64,000 bases of DNA from positions 1-64,000 of the forward strand of contig NZ_JBLXJC010000001.1 in assembly GCF_048269205.1 (NCBI RefSeq), given 5' to 3'. Shown here piece after piece: positions 51,258 to 59,456 of this stretch. This stretch comes from Emcibacter sp048269205 (GTDB lineage Bacteria; Pseudomonadota; Alphaproteobacteria; Sphingomonadales; Emcibacteraceae). Below the pieces are notes generated by a model that searched no databases, had not been told where the DNA came from, and saw only the letters and a list, made by a program, of their open reading frames with translations. Positions within the stretch are counted from its first letter, which is position 1. Each line of letters opens with the position of its first letter. Position numbers and translations under genes: made by a program.

Positions 51258-51878
51258 TCAGGCGATGGATTGCTGCTGGTTGTTTTTTTCTTCTGTCACA
51301 GGAGCCTGGGAAATATCTTCCGGGGACAGGCAGTTCATCAGCATAACGATATTGCCGTGGCCGTCGGACAGCGGCAGCGTCAGCCTCCGCCACAGCCAGG
51401 GTTTGCCATTCTGGCTGACATATTCGGCATAGTAAGGCCGGGCCTCAACCTGACAGCACTGGTATATGGCAAGGTGGAACTCATCATCTCCCGATTTCTT
51501 TTTCGGATACTTCCGGAGTGCCTCCGACATGGTCATGCCCTGCAGATCGTATTTGGAAAAATGCGCTATGTTTGATCCAAACAGCCGGTACCTGTAGTCC
51601 CGTCCGTCATCAAGAGGTTCAAGAAGGCAGATATTCCCGAGGGCAATACCGAGACCGGATGGTCTGATGCCGGCTCTTGAAGGAATATCACCGAGGTTTT
51701 CCCTGACGGATGTCCAGTACTGGTAGGCATAGCGGATTTTCTGGCAAGGCAGGGTACCGGGCGCGGGATCCTTTTGGATGTGCGGTTTGGCGAAGCCCTG
51801 GCGAACCATATAGTCCTCGAGATACTGGGTATTGTCATTGGCCAGTTCCCGGGCCAGCTGATTGAAATGCACAACCAT
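51258..51878 (-). CDS. Single PAS-domain protein
   Basis: 206 residues with no membrane segment. The PAS-like core spans about residues 60-190: GNICLLEPLDDGRDYRYRLFGSNIA, HFSKYDLQGMTMSEAL, and WLWRRLTLPLSDGHGNIVMLM. The shape is the PAS_5 family seen alone in many alphaproteobacteria. It has no output domain, so it would act by binding a partner. Several cysteines (CQKIR, IYQCCQVE) could make it redox-sensitive. It converges on gyrB. No regulator gene is nearby. Confidence 0.8.
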   Translation of the reverse strand: MVVHFNQLARELANDNTQYLEDYMVRQGFAKPHIQKDPAPGTLPCQKIRYAYQYWTSVRENLGDIPSRAGIRPSGLGIALGNICLLEPLDDGRDYRYRLFGSNIAHFSKYDLQGMTMSEALRKYPKKKSGDDEFHLAIYQCCQVEARPYYAEYVSQNGKPWLWRRLTLPLSDGHGNIVMLMNCLSPEDISQAPVTEEKNNQQQSIA

Positions 51879-51892
51879 AGATAAAATTCTCG

Positions 51893-52004
51893 ATTTGTTT
51901 CAATAAAATTTAACCATACGCAGCACTAAAGGTTCGGGCTTCCTAGCAGCTTTTATTACAGAATCAAGACAAAAAAAGGCTTGTGGCCATTTGTTTCAAT
52001 CAAA
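51893..52004. repeat. Direct repeat in the spacer between the PAS gene and the PBP gene
   Basis: ATTTGTTTCAAT occurs at 51893-51904 and again at 51989-52000, both followed within a few bases by AAA, about 96 bp apart. The first copy lies just upstream of the PAS gene start (minus strand). It is a possible regulator binding site. The rest of the AT-rich spacer 51879-52217 holds no gene I can support. Confidence 0.35.
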
Positions 52005-52217
52005 CGACCGTTTTAGAAATATTCTTATGTTCTTATGCAGTGCAGCAAAATAAATTGATGGCTGCCTGTGACGTGAAAAAAACAGAGTGAACCGTGATTC
52101 GACACAGCTGAAACCGGTTTTTTATGGTGGGGAAATACAAAGAAATTCCTGTAAATAGCCATAATTCCCGATAGAATGTGCCGGCAAAAGAAGAACAACA
52201 CAGGTAGATAGGGCCGG

Positions 52218-54134
52218 ATGTCCAGCGAGAGTAATCAGCAACAAAAGGGTAAAGGCAGAAAAAGGGGCGGGAAATCCCGGCGGTCGGAAATCACGGCGAA
52301 CGGGAGCAAAAAACCCGAGCGCAAAGGGCTGGCGAGACTTTTTTATGGTGTGATGGTGTTTCTCACCTGGGCGGTCATTCTGCTCATTCCGGTCACCCTG
52401 TATTATGCCCACGACCTGCCGGATATCTCGGACATTATAGCTTCGCCAGGTCGAAACACTGTGATGATCCTGGACCAGGACGGTGAAATTCTGGCGTCCT
52501 ATGGAAACGTTTATGGCGACTGGCTGGAGATGAATGAAATTCCGGTGGAATTTGTTCGGGCCCTGGTGGCTACAGAGGACCGCCGCTATTTCGATCATTT
52601 CGGTGTGGATGTCAGGGGGCTTGCCCGGGCGGTATGGCGAAATATCACCAGCCGGGACCTGGTGGAAGGCGGCAGTACATTGACCCAGCAGCTGGCCAAG
52701 AATTTGTTTTTGTCTTCGGACAAGACAGCCAAGCGCAAGATTCAGGAGCTTTTGCTCTCCTTCTGGCTGGAGATGAATTTCTCCAAAGAAGAAATTCTTA
52801 CCATATATGTGAACCGGGTTTATTTTGGCTCCGGCGCCTACGGGGTTGATGCGGCGGCACGGACCTATTTCGGGCATGATGCGCGCAACCTGTCGCTGAC
52901 GGAAGCCGCCATGCTGGCCGGTGTGCTGAAGGGGCCGGCCATTTATTCTCCCCTCCGGGATCTCCAGCGGTCCTATCAAAGGACCGAAGAAGTGCTGGAC
53001 AATATGGTCGATGCCTCCTTTATCCAGCCCCCGGAAGCAGCCAGGGCGAAAAAAGCCAGTGTCGAGATCGAGAGCGAGACCGCCGGCGGTGACATCAGGT
53101 ATTTCACCGACTGGATTTTCGAGCAACTTCCCGGCCTTGTCGGGCAGCCTGCTGAACCGGTCATTGTCTATACCACTCTCCGGCCGGACCTCCAGATGAA
53201 GGCGGCCGGTGCGGTTCAGCAGATTATGGATCGGGAGGGCGTCACCCGGAATGCCAGCCAGGCCGCCCTGATCTCCATGGATACGGATGGGGCGGTGCGG
53301 GCCATGATCGGCGGACGCGACTATTCCCTGAGTCAGTTCAATCGCGCCAGCCAGGCCAGACGCCAGCCCGGTTCCGCTTTCAAGCTCTTTGTATATCTGG
53401 CAGCGCTGGAGAAAGGGATGACACCGGAGACCCTTATGCGGGACACGCCGGTGATCCTCGACGGCTGGGAGCCGCAGAACTATACCGGGAAGTATCTGGG
53501 TGAGGTCACCCTGGAGACAGCCTTTGCCAAATCTATCAATACGGTGGCCGTGAAGCTTGCGGAAAAGACCAATCGGCGCACGGTGGCGGCCATGGCAAGG
53601 CGTCTGGGCATCACCACACCGATCGTGGAAGAGCCGAGCATGTCGCTCGGCACTTCCGAAATATCGTTGCTGGAATTGACGGCCGCCTATTCGGCTGTGT
53701 TTAACGGCGGTTACAGGGTTATGCCCTATGGCATCGTGGAAATTCAGAACAGCGCCGGGCAGATCCTCTACAGGCATATGCCCGGTCCGCCGCAGCAGGT
53801 TCTTTATCCCGAAGTCGCCGCCACCATGAAGGAGATGTTGACCAAGGTGGTTTCCGAGGGCACGGCCTCGGCAGCGCAAATGGATTTCCCGGTTGCCGGC
53901 AAGACCGGAACCACCCAGAGTTACAAGGATGCCCTGTTTATCGGCGCTGGTCTGGACATGGTCAACGGGGTATGGGTCGGCAACGATGATGCCTCCGCCA
54001 TGAAGGGGGTTACCGGCGGCGGGACGCCGGCGCGGATCTGGAAAAACTTCATGCTCCGGGTGTCCCTGGACAGAAATGATGCTACTCTGGTGACGCCCAA
54101 TGTGAGTCCGCGATCCAAACCGGACATGAAATAA
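52218..54134 (+). CDS. Class A penicillin-binding protein (PBP1A type, bifunctional)
   Basis: 638 residues. A basic cytoplasmic tail (1-40), one membrane anchor (about 43-65), then a glycosyltransferase domain with catalytic Glu120 in TEDRRYFDH and the GGSTLTQQLAKN motif. The transpeptidase domain has Ser386-x2-Lys389 (PGSAFK), Ser439-Ile-Asn441 and Lys562-Thr-Gly564. It polymerises and cross-links peptidoglycan in the periplasm. It is shorter than PBP1a (about 800) and lacks the large insertion, resembling the alphaproteobacterial short form. Single gene. Confidence 0.93.
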   Translation: MSSESNQQQKGKGRKRGGKSRRSEITANGSKKPERKGLARLFYGVMVFLTWAVILLIPVTLYYAHDLPDISDIIASPGRNTVMILDQDGEILASYGNVYGDWLEMNEIPVEFVRALVATEDRRYFDHFGVDVRGLARAVWRNITSRDLVEGGSTLTQQLAKNLFLSSDKTAKRKIQELLLSFWLEMNFSKEEILTIYVNRVYFGSGAYGVDAAARTYFGHDARNLSLTEAAMLAGVLKGPAIYSPLRDLQRSYQRTEEVLDNMVDASFIQPPEAARAKKASVEIESETAGGDIRYFTDWIFEQLPGLVGQPAEPVIVYTTLRPDLQMKAAGAVQQIMDREGVTRNASQAALISMDTDGAVRAMIGGRDYSLSQFNRASQARRQPGSAFKLFVYLAALEKGMTPETLMRDTPVILDGWEPQNYTGKYLGEVTLETAFAKSINTVAVKLAEKTNRRTVAAMARRLGITTPIVEEPSMSLGTSEISLLELTAAYSAVFNGGYRVMPYGIVEIQNSAGQILYRHMPGPPQQVLYPEVAATMKEMLTKVVSEGTASAAQMDFPVAGKTGTTQSYKDALFIGAGLDMVNGVWVGNDDASAMKGVTGGGTPARIWKNFMLRVSLDRNDATLVTPNVSPRSKPDMK

Positions 54135-54262
54135 AATAAAAACACACACAAAGGGAAGAGTTGCATAAGACAGGGATGTTATGATTTTGCGGCCCGAGGA
54201 ATTGCGGGCCGGATAGCTGCAACGTCGTGAAAAGCAGATTCGAGAAACACAGGACAAATGGA

Positions 54263-54730
54263 ATGTCGCCCCTAACCATATCAGCAAATGAAATAGATAA
54301 CTATCTGGGTCATGAAATCGGAACATCCGACTGGCTGGAGATATCCCAGGACCGTATCAATGGGTTTGCCGAGGCAACGGGCGACTTTCAGTGGATACAT
54401 GTGGATGTGGAGCGGGCCAAAAAGGAAATGCCCGGCGGTAAAACCATCGCCCACGGTTATCTGGTCCTTTCCCTGGTGCCGCAGCTTTTCGACAGCCTTA
54501 TCAGCATTACAGGCCTTCGCTACGGTCTAAACTATGGCCTCAACAAGGTGCGATTCACATCCCCGGTGCCTGTGGAATCACGGGTCCGGGCAACCATGAA
54601 GCTGCTGGAAACAGATCATCGCCGGGACAATACCATTCTGGCGACTTTTTCCGTGGTGATGAACCGTGACGGGCAGGAACGCCCGGTCATGCTTGCCGAA
54701 ATGCTTGTTCTTCTGGCGCCGGCAGACTAG
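54263..54730 (+). CDS. MaoC-family (R-specific enoyl-CoA) hydratase
   Basis: 155 residues, single hot-dog domain. The catalytic Asp and His are in ATGDFQWIHVDVERAKK, followed by GKTIAHGYLVLSLVPQLF. The NodN/PhaJ-like layout suggests hydration of enoyl-CoA thioesters to R-3-hydroxyacyl-CoA. ATG 54263 has AGGA upstream. Overlaps the convergent YgjP-type gene by 4 bp. Confidence 0.9.
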   Translation: MSPLTISANEIDNYLGHEIGTSDWLEISQDRINGFAEATGDFQWIHVDVERAKKEMPGGKTIAHGYLVLSLVPQLFDSLISITGLRYGLNYGLNKVRFTSPVPVESRVRATMKLLETDHRRDNTILATFSVVMNRDGQERPVMLAEMLVLLAPAD

Positions 54731-55443
54731 GGACGATAACAAACCTGCAGCGCCATCAGATGGGGGCCGTGCTGACGGAGCCAGCGGCGGGATGTCTGGC
54801 TGTGGTCGACCAGTTTGTCCACTTCGCGCCAGAAAGCCGGACTGTGATTCATTTCCTTCAGATGCGCCACCTCATGGGCAACCACATAGTCGAAGACATT
54901 TTCCGGTGTCATGATCAGGCGCCATGAAAAAGACAGGGTACCGCTGGAAGAGCAACTGCCCCAGCGGCTTTTGGGATCGCCGATCCTCAGTTTGCGGCAG
55001 GATACGCCCGACCGGGCGGCCATTTCGCCGACGGCCTGTTCCAGCCTTTCCCGGGCCTGTTTTTTAAGCCAGTTGAGCAAACGCACGTCGAAGCCGCCGG
55101 CAGGGCCGCCGACAATGACCTGTCCTTCTTCGCGTCTTACCCGTCCCGAAGCGTCCGGTTGATGAATAATCAGATGATCATGGCCGAGAAAGGAAAGATA
55201 GCTTCCCGGAGAAAGTATATTCTGGTCACTGAAAGAGTTTTTCTGTCGGTTCAGCCAGTCTGTATGGCGCCGTGCGAACTCAAACCCTGATTTTTTTGAA
55301 GTTCTTGGCGGCAGGGTGACAATGGCTGCGCCTTTGGCAGCGTCATAACGCAGTTTCAGACGTTTAGCGCGAGGATGGGGTTTGAAAATGACCGGCAGCA
55401 GAATGCCGTCATCGAGAGCAAGAATCTTTTTTCCGTCTTTCAT
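54727..55443 (-). CDS. YgjP-type M48-like metallopeptidase (DUF45)
   Basis: 238 residues, cytoplasmic. Zinc motif HEVAHLKEMNHSPAFW (HExxH plus a downstream His) and the conserved RIGDPKSRWGSCSS. The family, with an M48-like fold, is widespread but has no settled substrate. Its start overlaps the end of the YcgN gene by 35 bp, so the two are translationally linked. Confidence 0.9.
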   Translation of the reverse strand: MKDGKKILALDDGILLPVIFKPHPRAKRLKLRYDAAKGAAIVTLPPRTSKKSGFEFARRHTDWLNRQKNSFSDQNILSPGSYLSFLGHDHLIIHQPDASGRVRREEGQVIVGGPAGGFDVRLLNWLKKQARERLEQAVGEMAARSGVSCRKLRIGDPKSRWGSCSSSGTLSFSWRLIMTPENVFDYVVAHEVAHLKEMNHSPAFWREVDKLVDHSQTSRRWLRQHGPHLMALQVCYRP

Positions 55444-55903
55444 TTTTGCCCTTCAGTTCCTCCCACTCGACAATATGATCTTCATAGTCCAGAACGTCCC
55501 GTTCGCTGACCACCCTGCCCCGGACCGATATACCGGCTTTATGTACGCTTTCTGGATCACCTGAAATGAGCGGGTGCCAAGGATAAAGGTCTTTGCCTTC
55601 GGCCACCAGCCGATAGGCGCAGGTTGCTGGCAGCCATTTGAATTCCGGTATCATGTCCGGTGTCAGTGTAATACATTGCGGTACGACGACCTGGCGGACA
55701 GGATAGTGCTTGCAGCGACAGGTTTCCAGATCAAGTACCCTGCAGGCGACATCAGTATAGGCAATCTCTTCGGATTCGTCATCCTGTAGTTTATGCAGGC
55801 AGCACATGCCGCAACCGTCACACAGGCTTTCCCATTCCTCCTGGCTCATCAGCTCCAGCGACGTGGTTTTCCAGAAAGGTGCTTTTGAGGTGCGGTGCGC
55901 CAT
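55409..55903 (-). CDS. YcgN-family cysteine-cluster protein (UPF0260)
   Basis: 164 residues. Cysteine pattern CDGCGMCCLHK near residue 28, then DVACRVLDLETCRCKHY, QCITLTP and ATCAYR, fitting the CxxCxxCC zinc/iron cluster family. The biochemical role is unknown. It starts 1 bp after the SCO1 gene ends. Confidence 0.92.
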   Translation of the reverse strand: MAHRTSKAPFWKTTSLELMSQEEWESLCDGCGMCCLHKLQDDESEEIAYTDVACRVLDLETCRCKHYPVRQVVVPQCITLTPDMIPEFKWLPATCAYRLVAEGKDLYPWHPLISGDPESVHKAGISVRGRVVSERDVLDYEDHIVEWEELKGKNERRKKDSCSR

Positions 55904-55904
55904 G

Positions 55905-56555
55905 TCAGTCCTGCGGGATCAGTTTTACAAGCTTTGCCGCCATTTCTTCCGGCGTGGTGCCATAGCTGAAGTGGCTGAGGTATTCACCTTTGGAGTCCAT
56001 CAGGTAAATAATAGACGTATGATCCACCAGGTAATCTGATGCGGCAGTACTTTCTGTCTTTTCGGCATAGACCCGAAAGGTCTTTTTCACGGCATCGATC
56101 TGCTCCACACTGCCGGTTAGTCCGGTGAGGTTTTCGTGAAACAGGGCAACATACTGTCTCATCACGTCAACAGTATCCCGTTCCGGGTCTACCGTGACAA
56201 AAAGCGGATTGATTTTGGCCAGAGTTTCAGAGGGGATCATGTCCAGCGCTGTCGACATGGCCTGAAGTTCGGTCGGACAGACATCAGGGCAGAAAGTATA
56301 GCCGAAGTAGACCAGCATGTAGGAACCGGCAAAGTCCTTTTCCGTGATCGTCTTTCCCGTATGATCCACAAGGGTGAAAGGCCCGCCGATCAACGCTTTT
56401 GTGCTGGACGTGGCAGTTGCGACCTCTTCCTTCCGGTCCCCCATTACGGAAATCAGCCAGACGGCTGTAACGGCCACAATGGCAATGGCAACCAATATTG
56501 CAAGCGGCTGGAACAGGCGATTACCGGATGTACCGGTTTTGTCTTTTCTGGACAT
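55905..56555 (-). CDS. SCO1/SenC-family copper chaperone
   Basis: Delivers copper to the CuA centre of cytochrome c oxidase, or acts as a thiol reductase. 216 residues from ATG 56555. One N-terminal membrane anchor (about 14-38) puts the thioredoxin-like domain in the periplasm. The copper ligands are Cys89 and Cys93 (FCPDVCP) and His179 (VDHTS). A TTG at 56591 is possible but would lengthen the cytoplasmic tail. First of the SCO-YcgN-YgjP series; no cox genes are in the window. Confidence 0.93.
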   Translation of the reverse strand: MSRKDKTGTSGNRLFQPLAILVAIAIVAVTAVWLISVMGDRKEEVATATSSTKALIGGPFTLVDHTGKTITEKDFAGSYMLVYFGYTFCPDVCPTELQAMSTALDMIPSETLAKINPLFVTVDPERDTVDVMRQYVALFHENLTGLTGSVEQIDAVKKTFRVYAEKTESTAASDYLVDHTSIIYLMDSKGEYLSHFSYGTTPEEMAAKLVKLIPQD

Positions 56556-56592
56556 GGTGATTTTTCTTTTATCTTCAAATTTACTACACAAC

Positions 56593-56608
56593 CCACTATA
56601 TAATGGGC
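56593..56608. promoter_or_regulatory. Divergent -10 region between the SCO1 and ankyrin genes
   Basis: CCCACTATATAATGGG: an almost palindromic 16-mer. It offers TATAAT (56599-56604) to the ankyrin gene on the plus strand and TATAGT to the SCO1 gene on the minus strand. The CCCA/TGGG arms could bind a regulator. Confidence 0.4.
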
Positions 56609-56643
56609 AAAGATCGTTAATATATAGTTTTGAAAGAGGAATT

Positions 56644-56664
56644 ATGAAAGGCTGGAATTTGTAA
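56644..56664 (+). CDS. Six-codon upstream cistron coupled to the ankyrin gene
   Basis: ATG at 56644 is preceded by AGAGGAATT, the best ribosome-binding site in the region. It encodes MKGWNL and stops at TAA 56662-56664, whose last A is the first base of the ankyrin gene's ATG (TAATG). The larger gene itself lacks a strong ribosome-binding site. It is probably a translational coupling device rather than a functional peptide. Confidence 0.45.
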   Translation: MKGWNL

Positions 56665-57245
56665 TGAGGTCAGAATGGAACAAATCGGCGCTTGTGGCGG
56701 GAATGTCGCTTCTGATGTCACTACTGTTTGTGATGCCCCAGCCCGCAGCGGCTTACTCGGACGCTTATAATTTCCTCAAGGCGGTCAGGGAGCAAAACTA
56801 TCACGAGGTGAAGATGCTGGTCGAGAAAGGTGTCAATGTGAACACCCGTGACTATGATGACGGTTCAACGCCCCTTCTTATTGCGGTGTCAAACAAAGAC
56901 ACAGCTCTTGTCAGTTATTTGCTGAACAGCGGCGCCAATCCGGACCTGGACATGAAGGAATCCGGGGAAACTCCCCTGATGATCGCCGCCCGCCAGCGGG
57001 ATGAGACTTCGGCCGCCCTGCTGCTCGAACATGGCGCCGATACAGACATCGGTGACAGGAACGGGGAGACCGCTTTGATGAAAGCGGTCCGCTCAAATGC
57101 CCTGACCGTTATCGAAGTCATACTGGAAAGCAATGCAGATACGACTCTGGAGGATTATTCCGGACGAACAGCCTTGCAACACGCCAGGGATCTGCGGCGT
57201 AGAAATATTGTCAGGATGCTGGAAGAGGCCGGTGCCGACTACTGA
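56664..57245 (+). CDS. Exported ankyrin-repeat protein
   Basis: 193 residues. A signal peptide (hydrophobic SALVAGMSLLMSLLFVM, cleavage likely after AAA) is followed by at least four ankyrin repeats from about residue 50: GSTPLLIAVSNKD, GETPLMIAARQRD, GETALMKAVRSN, GRTALQHARDLR. Periplasmic location expected. It probably binds another protein; similar small exported ankyrin proteins are often next to stress or oxidase genes. Convergent with the EAL-like gene (7 bp overlap). Confidence 0.9.
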   Translation: MRSEWNKSALVAGMSLLMSLLFVMPQPAAAYSDAYNFLKAVREQNYHEVKMLVEKGVNVNTRDYDDGSTPLLIAVSNKDTALVSYLLNSGANPDLDMKESGETPLMIAARQRDETSAALLLEHGADTDIGDRNGETALMKAVRSNALTVIEVILESNADTTLEDYSGRTALQHARDLRRRNIVRMLEEAGADY

Positions 57246-58582
57246 CCGTTCTGTTGCAGTTTGTCGATATAATGGCCCTGGAACATGTGAAGCCCCATAT
57301 CCTGTCCGAAACGCACGGCCTGCCGGCTGTCACAATGACAAAGAATGATTCTCATGCGACCGTGGCTTTTCAATGTTTCGATAAGGGCGCGCTTGTCCCG
57401 GTCCTGCATCAGGCGTGGATAGGACTTGTGCCAGTAAATTTTCAGAAAGTCCACATTCAGTAGGCGCCGGTCGAGAATACCTATGGACTGCAGGTCCATG
57501 GCATCAATGGAAATTTTCCAGGCGTGTCCGGACAGCTTTTTTTGTGCCTCGTAATAGGCGGTGACATCCGAGAGAACGTCGAAAAGCTTCATTTCCAGGA
57601 TCAGTGGCTGCACTGAGATTTCTTTATAGTCTTCCACGAAACGATCAAACTCTGCCGACAATACGGTGTCTACATTGGTATTGATGCTGCGGACAATGGA
57701 AGGGTCGCCATATCCGGAAGTCAGGAGCGCCATAAGTTTTGAATCGAAAGTGCGGGTAAGCCTCTGGAACAGCCATTTGTCGGCAAGCAGATCGTAGCCC
57801 GGAAGGATTTTCTTGCTGATTTCATCGACGGACACAAACAGCTCGGTAAAGACAGTCTGAGGTTCGGACTCACTGACCACAACACAGGCATCCTGGGTGG
57901 AGATCATGTGGGACATGTCAATGTTCCGGAGGCTCCGTTCCAGCTTGTCCAGTTCCACTGGCCCCATGGGAGGAATTTCCGCCTCTTTGAAGATTTGCTC
58001 ATATTTGGGGCGCGTGACTGGTTTGGCGGGTGCCGGGGGTGGTGCGACCGGCACGTCCTCTTCCTCTTTACGGGTCAGGTTTTTCACCATCTGCTGCAGG
58101 GTGTTCAGCGGCGAGGCGAGAGAGTTTTTGTTTTCTTCGTCCGGTTTGTTGCGCAGATTGTCCACCAGGCTGAGGAAGGTGTCTAAATCCTTTCCCAGAT
58201 CATACCAGTCGCACAGTTCGGTGTCCCGTCCCGCATCCAGATATTCCTTCAGAACCGGACTGCTTTTCACTGCCCGGCGGGCGTCAAGAATAGCGCGATC
58301 CAGAACGTGAGAGGGGGTGTTTCGGCACAGAAAAAACAAGTCGAAGTTGTCATTCCAGTACAGATGGCCCTCATATTGCTGGACCAGAGGATTGAAGGCG
58401 GTGGCAATTTGCCGACGGTGTGTCGGCTGTTTGTGCATGCGGTCCAGCAGAGAGAAATGAAGATGAATAGCCCGGTAGCCCTTGGGATGTCTTCTCAGGG
58501 ACCTGGTCTGATCATACAGCTCCTCGACTTGCGAAGGAGTGGCGGAACTCTCCGCATATACGTTACTCTTTTCGGACAACAT
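57239..58582 (-). CDS. Protein with degenerate EAL-like domain
   Basis: 447 residues, no membrane segment. The last ~150 residues resemble an EAL barrel (SLSGHAWKISIDAMDL... in parts: GHAWKISIDAMDL, LLNVDFLKIYW, MRIILCHCDS, HMFQGHYID), but the EAL, DDFGTG and metal-binding acidic motifs are absent, so it should not hydrolyse c-di-GMP. The N-terminal part (1-140) is mixed and of unknown fold; a Pro-rich linker lies near residue 190. The adjacent gene encodes a LapG-type protease, which elsewhere is controlled by the degenerate EAL protein LapD. Here the protein is soluble and has no HAMP or membrane region. Confidence 0.65.
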   Translation of the reverse strand: MLSEKSNVYAESSATPSQVEELYDQTRSLRRHPKGYRAIHLHFSLLDRMHKQPTHRRQIATAFNPLVQQYEGHLYWNDNFDLFFLCRNTPSHVLDRAILDARRAVKSSPVLKEYLDAGRDTELCDWYDLGKDLDTFLSLVDNLRNKPDEENKNSLASPLNTLQQMVKNLTRKEEEDVPVAPPPAPAKPVTRPKYEQIFKEAEIPPMGPVELDKLERSLRNIDMSHMISTQDACVVVSESEPQTVFTELFVSVDEISKKILPGYDLLADKWLFQRLTRTFDSKLMALLTSGYGDPSIVRSINTNVDTVLSAEFDRFVEDYKEISVQPLILEMKLFDVLSDVTAYYEAQKKLSGHAWKISIDAMDLQSIGILDRRLLNVDFLKIYWHKSYPRLMQDRDKRALIETLKSHGRMRIILCHCDSRQAVRFGQDMGLHMFQGHYIDKLQQNGQ

Positions 58583-58653
58583 GTATTCGGGCTACCTGCG
58601 CTGGTTTATTGTCGGACAAAGAATAGTCCGGATTTGTTAAAATTTCGTTTGAC

Positions 58654-59313
58654 CTACATGCGATGAAGCCACCAGGCCTGCTCGTTGATTGAGTAAAGCG
58701 GTTTATAGTGAAGAATGGTCTTTTCCTGGACCACATACTGGATCTGGTTGTCCAGCACCCAGGTTTTTTCCTTATCATACACGACAAGAACTGCATGGGC
58801 TACTTCCAGGTTGGTATCCTGGACCACCACGATGCGCATGTTTTCCGCCGGAACGCCCAGTTCCTTTAGACTGTAATATTTGGCAATGGCATAGTCTTCA
58901 CAGTCACCGTCCTTGGTGAAAAACTGGCGCATGGTTGCCCAATAGTCCTTCACCCCCCAATTGATAATATCGGTGATATAGGGCGCCCGGTTCATGTGCC
59001 GGTTGACTCGGTCCAGCTGCTGGGAAAGATCCTTGTTTTTCAGGCCGGCAATCAGATCCTGCCATTCGTCGATAGGGCAGATGAATTTGATGGTGACCCG
59101 GCAGGGGCCACTGCGGGTGCGACCTGGCTCTGTCTCTGCCTGGTGCCGTTCAATCATATTGTTCCATTTTTTGAAGGCGCTGAGTTGCCTGCTCATGATT
59201 TCCCGGGAACCGAACAGTCCGTCTTCACGGGCATGGAGGGGCGCGGAGAAAGGAGAGGCAAGCAAAAGGGCAGACAAGAAGAAAAATGTGATAAAAAACT
59301 TTTGCCGGCACAT
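58654..59313 (-). CDS. Transglutaminase-like cysteine protease (BTLCP/LapG-like)
   Basis: 219 residues with a signal peptide (SALLLASPFSAPLHA). The triad is Cys138 in GDCEDYA, His173 in VAHAVLVV and Asp188 in VLDNQ, as in LapG and the BTLCP family. Pseudomonas LapG cleaves the large adhesin LapA in the periplasm when c-di-GMP falls. No lapA-like adhesin gene is in the window. The EAL-like gene follows on the same strand after 71 bp. Confidence 0.88.
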   Translation of the reverse strand: MCRQKFFITFFFLSALLLASPFSAPLHAREDGLFGSREIMSRQLSAFKKWNNMIERHQAETEPGRTRSGPCRVTIKFICPIDEWQDLIAGLKNKDLSQQLDRVNRHMNRAPYITDIINWGVKDYWATMRQFFTKDGDCEDYAIAKYYSLKELGVPAENMRIVVVQDTNLEVAHAVLVVYDKEKTWVLDNQIQYVVQEKTILHYKPLYSINEQAWWLHRM

Positions 59314-59456
59314 GGTCGGACTGTTCCTGTTATGGTAAATACTTTATATATTAATGGCTTGCATACTGTCATATTGATAGAGGATAATCGACAGCGATCT
59401 GGCCCTCAAGTCAGGTTTTACCAGTTTATGGTTACCAAATCTTAAAGAGCGGAAAA

